Part shown: piece by piece, positions 7,993 through 14,245 of the stretch
Position numbering within the stretch: the stretch's first letter is position 1
How the letters are laid out: each line of letters opens with the position of its first letter
DNA from: Chloroflexota bacterium
Lineage (GTDB): Bacteria; Chloroflexota; Limnocylindria; Limnocylindrales; CSP1-4
NCBI GenBank assembly: GCA_021777365.1
Contig: JAJYDP010000017.1
Coordinates: 1 to 18,056, forward strand
DNA length: 18,056 bases
Reading direction: 5' to 3'
Notes under the pieces: generated by a model
Seen by the model: only the letters and a program-made list of their open reading frames with translations
Databases searched by the model: none
What the model was told of the DNA's origin: nothing
Translations under genes and position numbers: made by a program

Positions 7993-8032
7993 GCCGGAAC
8001 CGCAACCGCAACCGCGGCCCGAGCCGGAACCG
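7993..8032. repeat. Short AACCGC repeats after the permease stop
   Basis: Three tandem copies of AACCGC (7998-8015), flanked by two copies of GCCGGAACCG (7993-8002 and 8023-8032) 30 bp apart. It lies just beyond the permease stop codon. No function is evident. Confidence 0.5.
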
Positions 8033-8035
8033 GGG

Positions 8036-9481
8036 TCAGTCTGCGGTGCGCTCCGCCTCCCTGCGCACCTGCGAACCCGCCAGCAGCCAGTAGGCGACGG
8101 CGCCGACGACCATCCCGGTCAGCCAGCTGAAGTCGCTTCCCTTGAGCGACGGGATCGCATTGGAGAGCGGACCCACGAACGAGGGCACCGCGAAGGACGC
8201 GTTGATCCAGAGCAGGGCCGCGATCATCCCCAATCCCTGGGCGATCAGCGCCACCCAGCGAACCCCCCTGCCGGCCGGGTCGGCCAGCGCCTCCCGGTCG
8301 TAGCGCCGCCGGCGCATGAAGTAGTCGGCCATCATGATCCCGAACCACGGGGCCAGCCAGACCACGATGTAGAGGAAGAAGCCGGTCAGGTCGTCGTAGA
8401 AGTTGCCGTTGAAGAGCACCAGGGCGGTGACGATGGCGACGATCACGGTGTCGACGATGACGGCGCCCCAGCGCTTGATCGGCAGGCCCAGCGCCTGCAG
8501 CGTCACGCCGGACGAGTAGAGGTCGATCGTGTTGATGGCGAAGAGCTGCACGATCGCGAAGAGCAGGAACGGGACCAGGAACCAGGCCGGGAAGACGTTC
8601 GGGACGCCCAGCCCCTGGATGTTGAGGGTCTTGGTCGTGACCGTGGCGGCCAGCGCGCCCAGGACCTCGAGCAGCAGGGACGGGATCCCGGCGCCCAGGG
8701 TGGCGGCCCAGAAGGTGCGCCACTTGGACGTGGTCCGCGGCAGATACCGCGAGTAGTCGTTGCCGTTCTCGGTCCAGCCCAGGCCGCCCACCGAGATGAT
8801 CACCACCAGCGCGGTGGTCCAGTCCGCCCAGGACGCCTTGGCGGCGAACGAGAGCGTGAAGTGGCTGGTCAGCACGAGGATCGCCAGGATCGCGAACAGC
8901 ACCATGAAGACGTACGACAGGTAGCGCAGGACGCGGGTCATGGTGGCGTGCCCGAAGAACGGCATCAGCAGCTGCACCGCCGAGGCCAGGATGACCACCA
9001 CGATCTTCTCCGGCGCGGACAGGCTCTGCCCGTACTGTGAGAAGAGGAACAGCGCGGTGGCGACGACGAGGAAGACGCCCTCGATCTCGAAGCCGACCTG
9101 GGTGAACCAGTTGAAGAACGCGACCACCCGGTTGCCGTCGTGCTTGAACGGGGCCCGGCTGATCACGAACGCGGTGCTGCCCACCTCGGGACCCTGCAGG
9201 CTGGCCAGCCCCAGCAGGGCGTAGAAGACGTTCCCCACCAGGATCGCGAGCAGGGCCTGGCCGAACGAGAGCCCGAAGCTGGAGATCAGGAACCCGTAGA
9301 AGAAGAACTCCACGTTGAAGACGGCGCCGGCCCACAGCCAGAAGAGGCCGGACGGCCTCATCGCCCGTTCGGCGTCGGGGATCAGGTCGATGCCGCGCTG
9401 CTCGACCTTGAAGGCCGCGTACTCGCCGACGTCGGTGGCAGCGGGAGGGGCGGCATCGTGTGCGGACGCGGAGCTGACCAT
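8036..9481 (-). CDS. NCS1-family cytosine/purine-type permease
   Basis: Integral membrane transporter of the nucleobase:cation symporter-1 family, expected to import a nucleobase, hydantoin, vitamin or related compound with H+ or Na+. The 481 residues agree with the family, with about 12 hydrophobic helices. The N-terminal cytoplasmic segment GIDLIPDAERAMRPSGLFWLWAGAVFNVEFFFYG and the mid-protein GWTENGNDYSRYLP are characteristic of the cytosine/purine permease branch. The substrate cannot be told from sequence. ATG at 9481 has GAGGTG about 5 nt upstream. It appears to be its own unit: a promoter-like pair lies at 9656-9684, and a GTTCCGCGGAAC palindrome sits just upstream of that. No catabolic enzyme is adjacent, so context gives no substrate clue. 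Confidence 0.9.
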   Translation of the reverse strand: MVSSASAHDAAPPAATDVGEYAAFKVEQRGIDLIPDAERAMRPSGLFWLWAGAVFNVEFFFYGFLISSFGLSFGQALLAILVGNVFYALLGLASLQGPEVGSTAFVISRAPFKHDGNRVVAFFNWFTQVGFEIEGVFLVVATALFLFSQYGQSLSAPEKIVVVILASAVQLLMPFFGHATMTRVLRYLSYVFMVLFAILAILVLTSHFTLSFAAKASWADWTTALVVIISVGGLGWTENGNDYSRYLPRTTSKWRTFWAATLGAGIPSLLLEVLGALAATVTTKTLNIQGLGVPNVFPAWFLVPFLLFAIVQLFAINTIDLYSSGVTLQALGLPIKRWGAVIVDTVIVAIVTALVLFNGNFYDDLTGFFLYIVVWLAPWFGIMMADYFMRRRRYDREALADPAGRGVRWVALIAQGLGMIAALLWINASFAVPSFVGPLSNAIPSLKGSDFSWLTGMVVGAVAYWLLAGSQVRREAERTAD

Positions 9482-9655
9482 GAGTCACCTCGCCTCTCGA
9501 TCGACCCACCACGGGTCATTCGAGCAGCGGAGACGTGCGCGTGGGCGCCTCCCGTCCGACACGCGGTACGCTGCCCCGAGACCGCCAGCGACCTCCCCCC
9601 CTGCAGCCCGAGCCAGTGCCGGAGCCCCGGACCGTCACCGATCCGGACGCGCCCG

Positions 9656-9702
9656 AGCATAGTCATCCGACATCTGCCTGTCCGGCATCGGTTCCGCGGA
9701 AC
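9656..9702 (-). promoter_or_regulatory. Candidate permease promoter with upstream palindrome
   Basis: Read on the minus strand: CGGACA (9679-9684) as -35 and TATGCT (9656-9661) as -10 with an ideal 17-nt spacer. The perfect 12-bp palindrome GTTCCGCGGAAC lies at 9691-9702, just upstream of the -35 where an activator would sit. Its half-site equals that of the palindrome at the iclR-type gene promoter (12552-12570). Confidence 0.45.
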
Positions 9703-9713
9703 GGGAAGCCAGG

Positions 9714-9977
9714 CTACCCTCCCGCCACCGCCGGGATCACGTGGACGACGGAGCGCTCGGAGACCGCCGTCGACAGCTCGGCCGGCTCGCCGTCCACGTA
9801 GACGTGGATGAAGGCGCGGATCGTCCCCGTGCCGTCACAGACGCGGTCGCGCATCCCCGGCCAGCGGGCGTCGAGCGCCTCGATCACCGCGCCGACGGTC
9901 ACGCCGGGGACCTCCACCCGGCGCTGGGCTCCCGGGAAGAGCGCCGCGAGCGAGCGCGGCAGCATCACGGTGGCCAC
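9714..9977 (-). CDS. MoaD/ThiS-like beta-grasp sulfur-carrier protein
   Basis: An 87-residue ubiquitin-fold protein that ends exactly in Gly-Gly (HVIPAVAGG), the hallmark of carriers that are adenylated and thiocarboxylated at the C-terminus. The pattern ATVMLPRSLAALFPG, VTVGAVIEALDARWPGMRDRV, IHVYVDGEP, then SVVHVIPAVAGG, follows MoaD family order. GTG at 9977 is preferred because VATVMLP is needed for the first beta strand; ATG at 9965 would remove part of it. The stop codon of the propeller gene lies 7 nt upstream, so the two are one operon. No moaE, moeB or thiamine gene is nearby, so a role in molybdopterin or thiamine synthesis is not supported by context. The partner protein is a beta-propeller with unknown function. 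Confidence 0.85.
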   Translation of the reverse strand: MATVMLPRSLAALFPGAQRRVEVPGVTVGAVIEALDARWPGMRDRVCDGTGTIRAFIHVYVDGEPAELSTAVSERSVVHVIPAVAGG

Positions 9978-9984
9978 GTGCGGC

Positions 9985-11073
9985 TCAGGCGGCCACGATC
10001 GCCGTGGCCACCGAATGAATGGGCGGCAACAGGTCCGCGATCCGGCTCCAGGTCTCCCCCTCGTCCGCGCTGGCGTAGACCTGCCCGGTGCTGGTCCCGA
10101 AGTAGATCCCGAATGGCTCGAGCGGGTCGGTGGCCATCGCGTCGCGCAGCACACCCACGAAGGCGTTGGCCTGCGGCAGGCCGTCCCGCAGCGCAGTCCA
10201 GCTGCGGCCGGCATCCGTCGTCCTCCATACCGCCGCCTTACCGTCGGGCATCACCCGCCCGCGGTCGGCACCGTTGAGCGGGATGGTGAAGATCGTGTCC
10301 GCGTCTCGCGGGTGTGCGACCACGGGGAAGCCGAAGGTGGAGGGCAGCCCCTCGTCAAGGCAGATCCACGTCCGGCCGCCGTCGTCGGTGCGGTACGTGC
10401 CGCAGTGGTTCTGCTGGTACAGCCGGTCGCGCGCGCCGGGGGCAAGGACCATCTTGTGCACGCACTGCCCCGTCTCGGGGTACGGGTCGGGCATGAAGTC
10501 GGCGCGCACGCCGCGGTTGCGGGCATCCCAGGTGCGGCCACCGTCCTCGGTGGCGAAGCAGCCGACCGCGGAAATCGCCACCCACATCCGGGACGGGTCG
10601 TCGGGATCGGACAGGACGGTATGGCAGATCAGGCCCCCCGCCCCGGGCTGCCAGGTCGGACGCGTGGGGTGGTTGGTCAGCCCCTCGATGTGCCGCCAGG
10701 TCTCGCCCCCGTCCTCCGAGCGGAACAGCCCCGCGGGCTCCACGCCCGCGTACAGCGCCCCGTGCGCCGGCGTGATCTGCCAGACCGCGCGCACCGCGGG
10801 GCCGCCCTCCCCGTAGGTCAGGCCCGCACTGGAGTGGGACCACGTGTCGCCGAGGTCGGGGCTGCGCCAGACGGCCGCGCCGTACCACGGATTCCCGCCG
10901 CCCGCGTACAGCACGCCGGTCGCCGGATCCTGACGGAAGACGTTGATCGGCCAGGGCTCGAACAGCGGGCCGCGCACGATCCACGATGCGCGATCGGCCC
11001 GTCCGGCCCCGTCGGCCTCCAGCACGTACGCACCCTTGCGGGTGCCGAGCAGCAGCAGCACGCGCCCGGTCAT
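9985..11073 (-). CDS. Asp-box (BNR/sortilin-like) beta-propeller protein
   Basis: 362 residues with six Asp-boxes of the S/T-x-D-x-G-x-T/S-W type: 71-78, 119-126, 175-182, 229-236, 285-292 and 335-342. This points to a six- or seven-bladed propeller of the kind found in BNR-repeat, YCF48-like and sortilin/VPS10 proteins. The N-terminus (MTGRVLLLLGTRKGAYVLE) looks like a first propeller strand. No secretion signal is seen, so it is probably cytoplasmic. Annotation pipelines often call such proteins exo-alpha-sialidase or glycosyl hydrolase; I do not see the sialidase Arg triad context and would not assign that activity. ATG at 11073 has a G-rich ribosome-binding site (AAGGGGGGG) 2 nt upstream. 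Co-transcribed with the MoaD-like gene downstream, behind the promoter at 11167-11195. Confidence 0.85.
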   Translation of the reverse strand: MTGRVLLLLGTRKGAYVLEADGAGRADRASWIVRGPLFEPWPINVFRQDPATGVLYAGGGNPWYGAAVWRSPDLGDTWSHSSAGLTYGEGGPAVRAVWQITPAHGALYAGVEPAGLFRSEDGGETWRHIEGLTNHPTRPTWQPGAGGLICHTVLSDPDDPSRMWVAISAVGCFATEDGGRTWDARNRGVRADFMPDPYPETGQCVHKMVLAPGARDRLYQQNHCGTYRTDDGGRTWICLDEGLPSTFGFPVVAHPRDADTIFTIPLNGADRGRVMPDGKAAVWRTTDAGRSWTALRDGLPQANAFVGVLRDAMATDPLEPFGIYFGTSTGQVYASADEGETWSRIADLLPPIHSVATAIVAA

Positions 11074-11166
11074 GGCCCCCCCTTCGACCGATCGCCGCCG
11101 GGCCGCGCGGGCCGTTTTCGACCCGCCGAGCAGCCGTGGCCGGCCGGCCGGCTCTGATGTCGGGCT

Positions 11167-11195
11167 ATGAAAGCCCCGGGGTGCCGCCCTGTCAA
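11167..11195 (-). promoter_or_regulatory. Promoter for the propeller / MoaD-like operon
   Basis: On the minus strand a perfect TTGACA (11190-11195) is followed after exactly 17 nt by TTTCAT (11167-11172, 4 of 6 to TATAAT). It lies about 95 nt before the propeller start and just after the stop of the ACT-domain gene, so the operon can be transcribed independently. Confidence 0.55.
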
Positions 11196-11217
11196 TCCCG
11201 GGCGTGCATCGACCGGC

Positions 11218-11631
11218 TCAGCCGACGGGTTCGGGGGTGTGCGCCGGCGGCATCCCGAGCGCGCGGCGGGCGGTGGCCTCGTCATCGACCGTGCAGGCGA
11301 TCTGCACGAACCGGCCGTGGTGCCCGACCGTGAGGATCCCGGTCACGTTGACGCCGGCGTCCGCCAGGCGCTCCGTGAAGGCGGCGATGCCCCCCGGCTG
11401 GTCCTCGACCTCGACGACCAGGGTGTCACCCTCCACGAACGGGATTCCGAGGCTGCGCAGTGCGGCACGCGTCGCCGCGTCGTCATCGGTGGTGATGCGG
11501 GCGCACATGCGGTCGCCCGTGCTGGTGCCCACGACGTGCTCGATGTTGATGCCGCGGGCGGCGAGGGCACGCGTGACGTGGGCGAGCTCGCCCACGCGGT
11601 TCTCGAGTTGCATGACGAACGGCTGGCCCAC
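11218..11631 (-). CDS. Tandem ACT-domain protein
   Basis: 137 residues made almost entirely of two ACT domains: about 4-50 (FVMQLENRVGELAHVTRALAARGINIEHV) and 70-116 (LVVEVEDQPGGIAAFTERLADAGVNVTGI). Each has the Gly-containing first loop between strand 1 and helix 1 where ACT domains bind amino acids. There is no catalytic or DNA-binding domain, so it is likely a small-molecule sensor or a regulatory partner of another enzyme; ligand and partner are unknown. The GTG start at 11631 is fixed by GAGGAG a few bases upstream. Possible promoter TTGTGA (11703-11708) and GATGAT (11679-11684), minus strand. An IlvN-like regulatory subunit is an alternative, but no acetolactate synthase gene is adjacent. 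Confidence 0.85.
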   Translation of the reverse strand: MGQPFVMQLENRVGELAHVTRALAARGINIEHVVGTSTGDRMCARITTDDDAATRAALRSLGIPFVEGDTLVVEVEDQPGGIAAFTERLADAGVNVTGILTVGHHGRFVQIACTVDDEATARRALGMPPAHTPEPVG

Positions 11632-11678
11632 CCGCGTCTCCTCGCTGCGCCACCGGTCCTCGGCGGGATCGAGCAGGG

Positions 11679-11708
11679 ATCATCCCGACCGACCGGCGGC
11701 GGTCACAA
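11679..11708 (-). promoter_or_regulatory. Weak candidate promoter of the ACT-domain gene
   Basis: TTGTGA (11703-11708) and GATGAT (11679-11684) on the minus strand with an 18-nt spacer. The -10 overlaps the 11-bp palindrome GGGATCATCCC (11676-11686), which could be an operator. Confidence 0.3.
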
Positions 11709-11733
11709 GGGTCCTGCGACATGTCCGACCGGG

Positions 11734-11755
11734 GCCGGATGTCCGGCGCCGGCGC
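11734..11755. terminator. Hairpin cluster downstream of the NUDIX gene
   Basis: GCCGGA-TG-TCCGGC (11734-11747) and the palindrome GCGCCGGCGC (11746-11755) lie about 100 nt beyond the NUDIX stop on its strand. There is no T-run; a terminator role is a guess from position. Confidence 0.25.
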
Positions 11756-11770
11756 GGCAAACGGCGGGGC

Positions 11771-11859
11771 GAACGGCGGCGGGCGCCGGTCAGCGGGCGC
11801 CAGTCGGCGCTCGGCACGGGGTATGAGGCGGAACGGCGGCGGGCTCCGGTCAGCGGGCG
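11771..11859. repeat. 29-bp direct repeat at the 3' end of the NUDIX gene
   Basis: The 29 bases at 11771-11799 recur at 11831-11859 with a single mismatch, 60 bp apart. The second copy includes the last codons and TGA of the NUDIX gene. The offset is a multiple of three, so the first copy carries a second TGA in the same frame 20 codons further on. This looks like a partial duplication of the gene end. Confidence 0.8.
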
Positions 11860-12407
11860 GTGCGACGCCCGTCGAGCGCCAGGCGCTGCATACCCAGGAT
11901 GGTCAGGGCGTCGGTGATGCGCCCGACGTGGCACATCGCGAGCGCCTCGTCGAAGTCGACCCAGCGCAGCTCGATCTGCTCGGTGCCCTCCGGCGACGGC
12001 ACGCCCGGCTCCAGGCCCCGGGCCAGCCACACGATGGAATCCTCGTCGGTGACCGAGTTGGACAGGTGCGCACGCACCAGCTCGCCCCAGCTGCGCGCCG
12101 TGTAGCCCGTCTCCTCCGCCAGCTCGCGGCGGGCCGCCTCGAGCGGGTCCTCCTCCGGGCGCGCACCGCCCTCCGGGATCTCCCAGGACCAGGCCCCCAG
12201 CGTGTACCGCCACTGGCCGACGAGCAGCACGCGGCCCGCCTCGTCCAGCGGCACCACCCCCACGGCTCGATGCACGAAGTGCACCACGCCGTAGATGCCG
12301 AGCTGTCCGTCCGGGCGGATGACGTCGTCCTCCCACACGGTGAGCCACGGGTTCCGGTACGCCGTTCGGCGTGCGAGCTGCCGCCAGGGGTTGCTGCCGT
12401 GGTCCAT
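11850..12407 (-). CDS. NUDIX hydrolase, ADP-ribose pyrophosphatase type
   Basis: 185 residues with a complete Nudix box at about 80-102 (GGARPEEDPLEAARRELAEETGY, matching Gx5Ex7REUxEExGU), which binds the Mg2+ ions and places the catalytic glutamates. The preceding WSWEIPEGG and the HRAVGVVPLDEAGRVLLVGQWRYTLG stretch resemble ADP-ribose/NDP-sugar pyrophosphatases, so the likely reaction is hydrolysis of a nucleoside diphosphate sugar such as ADP-ribose to AMP plus sugar phosphate. The exact substrate is not visible. The ATG at 12407 (MDHGSNPW) is the only sensible Met before the first conserved strand, though no strong ribosome-binding site precedes it. Divergent from the IclR gene, with a 181-bp shared upstream region. 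Confidence 0.92.
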   Translation of the reverse strand: MDHGSNPWRQLARRTAYRNPWLTVWEDDVIRPDGQLGIYGVVHFVHRAVGVVPLDEAGRVLLVGQWRYTLGAWSWEIPEGGARPEEDPLEAARRELAEETGYTARSWGELVRAHLSNSVTDEDSIVWLARGLEPGVPSPEGTEQIELRWVDFDEALAMCHVGRITDALTILGMQRLALDGRRTAR

Positions 12408-12545
12408 CGGCCGATCGTACGCGCCCCGCCGCCGCACCGCGTCACCGACGCCGGAGGTCGGGGCCGGCGCCGCCGGCTGTGATGGATTCGAGACATGGCG
12501 CGGGCGAAAAGCCGTGCGGACGGCATGCCCGGGCGGGCACGCTTG

Positions 12546-12570
12546 TAGCATCGTTCCGCCTGTCGGAACG
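12546..12570 (+). promoter_or_regulatory. IclR-type gene promoter with palindromic operator
   Basis: A -10-like TAGCAT (12546-12551) is followed directly by the perfect inverted repeat CGTTCCG-cctgt-CGGAACG (12552-12570). It covers the expected transcription start and ends 18 nt before the GTG. That is the place for autorepression, which is common in IclR-family regulators. The -35 is not clear. Confidence 0.5.
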
Positions 12571-12588
12571 GAGCGGAGGCCTGCGCGC

Positions 12589-13410
12589 GTGGAACAACCG
12601 GTGATGTCGCTCGACCGATCCGATGACGGCTCCCTGTCGTCCGTCCGCAACGCTGCCCGGGTGCTCGGCGCGTTCACTCCCGCGGACCGCGACCTCGGCG
12701 TCACCGAGATCGCGGGCCGCCTCGGCCTCGCCAAGAGCACGGTGCACCGCCTGCTCTCGACGCTCGTGGCGGAAGGGATGATGGAACGGAGCGGGAACCG
12801 CGGCCGCTACCGGCTGGGCCTGCGCCTGTACGAACTGGGGACGATGGCGCCGCTCCGCTCCGAGCTGCACGGCGCGGCCGTGGGGCCGATCGACGACCTC
12901 CTGGCGCACACCGGCGAGAGCGTTCACGTCGCCGTCCTCGACGGTCCCGACGTGGTGGCGGTCGACCGGCGCGAGTCGCCCGGGATGCTGCGCCTGCTCG
13001 GCCGCATGGGACACCGTCACCCTGCCCATGCGACGAGCGCGGGCAAGGTCCTGCTCGCCTACCTCTCGCTGGCCGAGCGATCCGCCCTCTTCGACGGGCA
13101 GCTGCTGGCAGCGCCCACCCCCCACACGATCAGCGACCGCGCGAGGCTGGAGGAGGAGCTGGCCAAGGTCCGCTCCCGCGGCTGGGCCGAATCCGTGCAC
13201 GAGCACGAGCTGGGCCTGGCCTCCGTGGCCGCCCCGATCCGCGACGCACGCGGCCGGGTCGTCGCGGCCGTCGGCGTGGCCGGGCCGAGCGCCCGCTTCG
13301 GTCGGGAGAACGTGCGACGCCTCGCCGTGGAGACGACGCGGGCCGCCGACGCGATCTCGGCACGGCTTGGCTACCGGCCGCGGGAGACCGGCACGCGGGC
13401 CGGACGCTAG
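12589..13410 (+). CDS. IclR-family transcriptional regulator
   Basis: 273 residues. The N-terminal winged helix-turn-helix spans about 18-80 (VRNAARVLGAF...LGVTEIAGRLGLAKSTVHRLLSTLVAEGMMER...YRLGLRLYELG). The GAF-like IclR effector domain spans about 90-265, with GRMGHRHPAHATSAGKVLLAYLS and ELGLASVAAPIRDARGRVVAAVGVAGPSARF. Such proteins bind short palindromes as dimers or tetramers and respond to small carboxylic or aromatic metabolites; the effector here is unknown. GTG at 12589 is chosen because GGAGG (12575-12579) lies 9 nt upstream; the ATG at 12604 would be 24 nt from it. Possible targets are its own promoter (12552-12570), the divergent NUDIX gene and, by shared half-site, the permease. 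Confidence 0.93.
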   Translation: MEQPVMSLDRSDDGSLSSVRNAARVLGAFTPADRDLGVTEIAGRLGLAKSTVHRLLSTLVAEGMMERSGNRGRYRLGLRLYELGTMAPLRSELHGAAVGPIDDLLAHTGESVHVAVLDGPDVVAVDRRESPGMLRLLGRMGHRHPAHATSAGKVLLAYLSLAERSALFDGQLLAAPTPHTISDRARLEEELAKVRSRGWAESVHEHELGLASVAAPIRDARGRVVAAVGVAGPSARFGRENVRRLAVETTRAADAISARLGYRPRETGTRAGR

Positions 13411-13425
13411 CCCCGGCGCAGGTTC

Positions 13426-13446
13426 CCGGCGGCACGGCGCCGCCGG
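13426..13446. terminator. Bidirectional hairpin between convergent genes
   Basis: CCGGCGGC (13426-13433) and GCCGCCGG (13439-13446) form a perfect 8-bp GC-only stem with a 5-nt loop. It lies 15 nt after the IclR stop and 22 nt beyond the response-regulator stop on the other strand. No T-run, so intrinsic termination may be weak, but the placement between converging genes fits. Confidence 0.5.
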
Positions 13447-13468
13447 CGGGCGGGATCCGACCGGGACC

Positions 13469-14245
13469 CTAGCTCCTGAACCCGGAGTCGGCCGACGAGG
13501 CGGCGACCGCCTGGCCGCGCGCCGGCTCCGGGACCGAGGACCCGGACGCGCGGCGGCTGCCTTCGACGTCCAGCACGTAGCCGATCCCCTGGAACGTGGT
13601 GATCGGCCCCGGCTCGCCCGGCGCGGCGCCCAGCTTGCGACGGACGCGGCTGATCCACACGCGCAGGTACTGCAGGTCGTCCCGGTACTCCGGCCCCCAC
13701 ACCTTGGTCAGCAGCTCGGTATGGAGCACCACCCGGCCGGCGTTGGCGGCCAGGTGCTGCAGGAGCAGCCACTCGGTCCGCGAGAGGGAGACGATCTCCC
13801 CGTTGCGCGTGACCATGCGGCGCTCGAGATCGATCTCGATCTCACCCAGGCGGACCACGCCCGCGCCGGGCGAGCCGGCCGAACGCCGCAGCACCGCGCG
13901 CACGCGGGCCGCAAGCTCGTCGGGGTGGAACGGCTTGGCCACGTAGTCGTCCGCGCCGAGGTCCAGCCCCTTGGCCTTGTCGGCCGTGGAGCCCTTCGCC
14001 GTCAGGAGGATGACCGGCACGGGGCGCCACTCGCGCAGCTGTCGCATCACCTCGATCCCGTCCAGGTCCGGCATCACGATGTCGAGCAGGACGATGTCCT
14101 GGCGCACCTCCTCGGCCTTGCGCAGGGCCTCCTCGCCGCTGTTAGCGGTCACCACGCGGAAACCCTCGTCGTGCAGGGTGAGCGCGACCAGCTTGGTGAT
14201 CCGGGGCTCATCGTCGGCGACGAGGACGAGCAGCTGATTGTTCAT
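13469..14245 (-). CDS. OmpR/KdpE-type response regulator
   Basis: 258 residues. The receiver domain (about 5-118) has acidic pocket D11/D12, phospho-acceptor D55 (IVLLDIVMPDLDG), T82 and K104 (YVAKPF). The C-terminal winged helix (about 130-225) has LSRTEWLLLQHLAANAGRVVLHTELLTKVWG...YLRVWISRVRRKLG and ITTFQGIGYVLD, typical of the OmpR class. A tail of about 30 Ser/Ala-rich residues has no clear role. It should bind DNA when phosphorylated by the kinase encoded immediately upstream. The ATG overlaps the kinase stop (ATGA, 14242-14245) and is preceded by GAGGAGGAA inside the end of the kinase gene, so the two are translationally coupled. The resemblance to KdpE is general; no kdp genes are in view. 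Confidence 0.95.
   Translation of the reverse strand: MNNQLLVLVADDEPRITKLVALTLHDEGFRVVTANSGEEALRKAEEVRQDIVLLDIVMPDLDGIEVMRQLREWRPVPVILLTAKGSTADKAKGLDLGADDYVAKPFHPDELAARVRAVLRRSAGSPGAGVVRLGEIEIDLERRMVTRNGEIVSLSRTEWLLLQHLAANAGRVVLHTELLTKVWGPEYRDDLQYLRVWISRVRRKLGAAPGEPGPITTFQGIGYVLDVEGSRRASGSSVPEPARGQAVAASSADSGFRS

Noticed and set aside
7998..8015. The AACCGC tandem repeats as the beginning of a CRISPR or satellite array.
   Set aside because: Only three 6-bp copies without spacers; no cas genes or longer repeat units are present.
7453..8130. A 225-codon plus-strand open frame running through the tRNA-Gly gene.
   Set aside because: It overlaps a complete tRNA and the end of the small gene, is Arg/Pro-rich, and its start has no convincing ribosome-binding site.
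9714..9977. Reading the MoaD-like gene as part of molybdopterin synthesis for the nearby nitrate reductase.
   Set aside because: It is on the other strand, over 3 kb away, co-transcribed with a propeller gene, and no moaE or moeB is present. A contribution in trans remains possible but the context does not show it.
9985..11073. Calling the propeller protein an exo-alpha-sialidase.
   Set aside because: Asp-boxes are structural and occur in many non-hydrolase propellers; there is no signal peptide and I cannot identify the catalytic Tyr/Glu pair and Arg triad.
12295..12588. An N-terminal extension of the IclR regulator of about 100 residues in the same open frame.
   Set aside because: The region overlaps the NUDIX gene on the other strand and contains the promoter and palindrome; the GTG at 12589 has a good ribosome-binding site and gives the normal IclR length.
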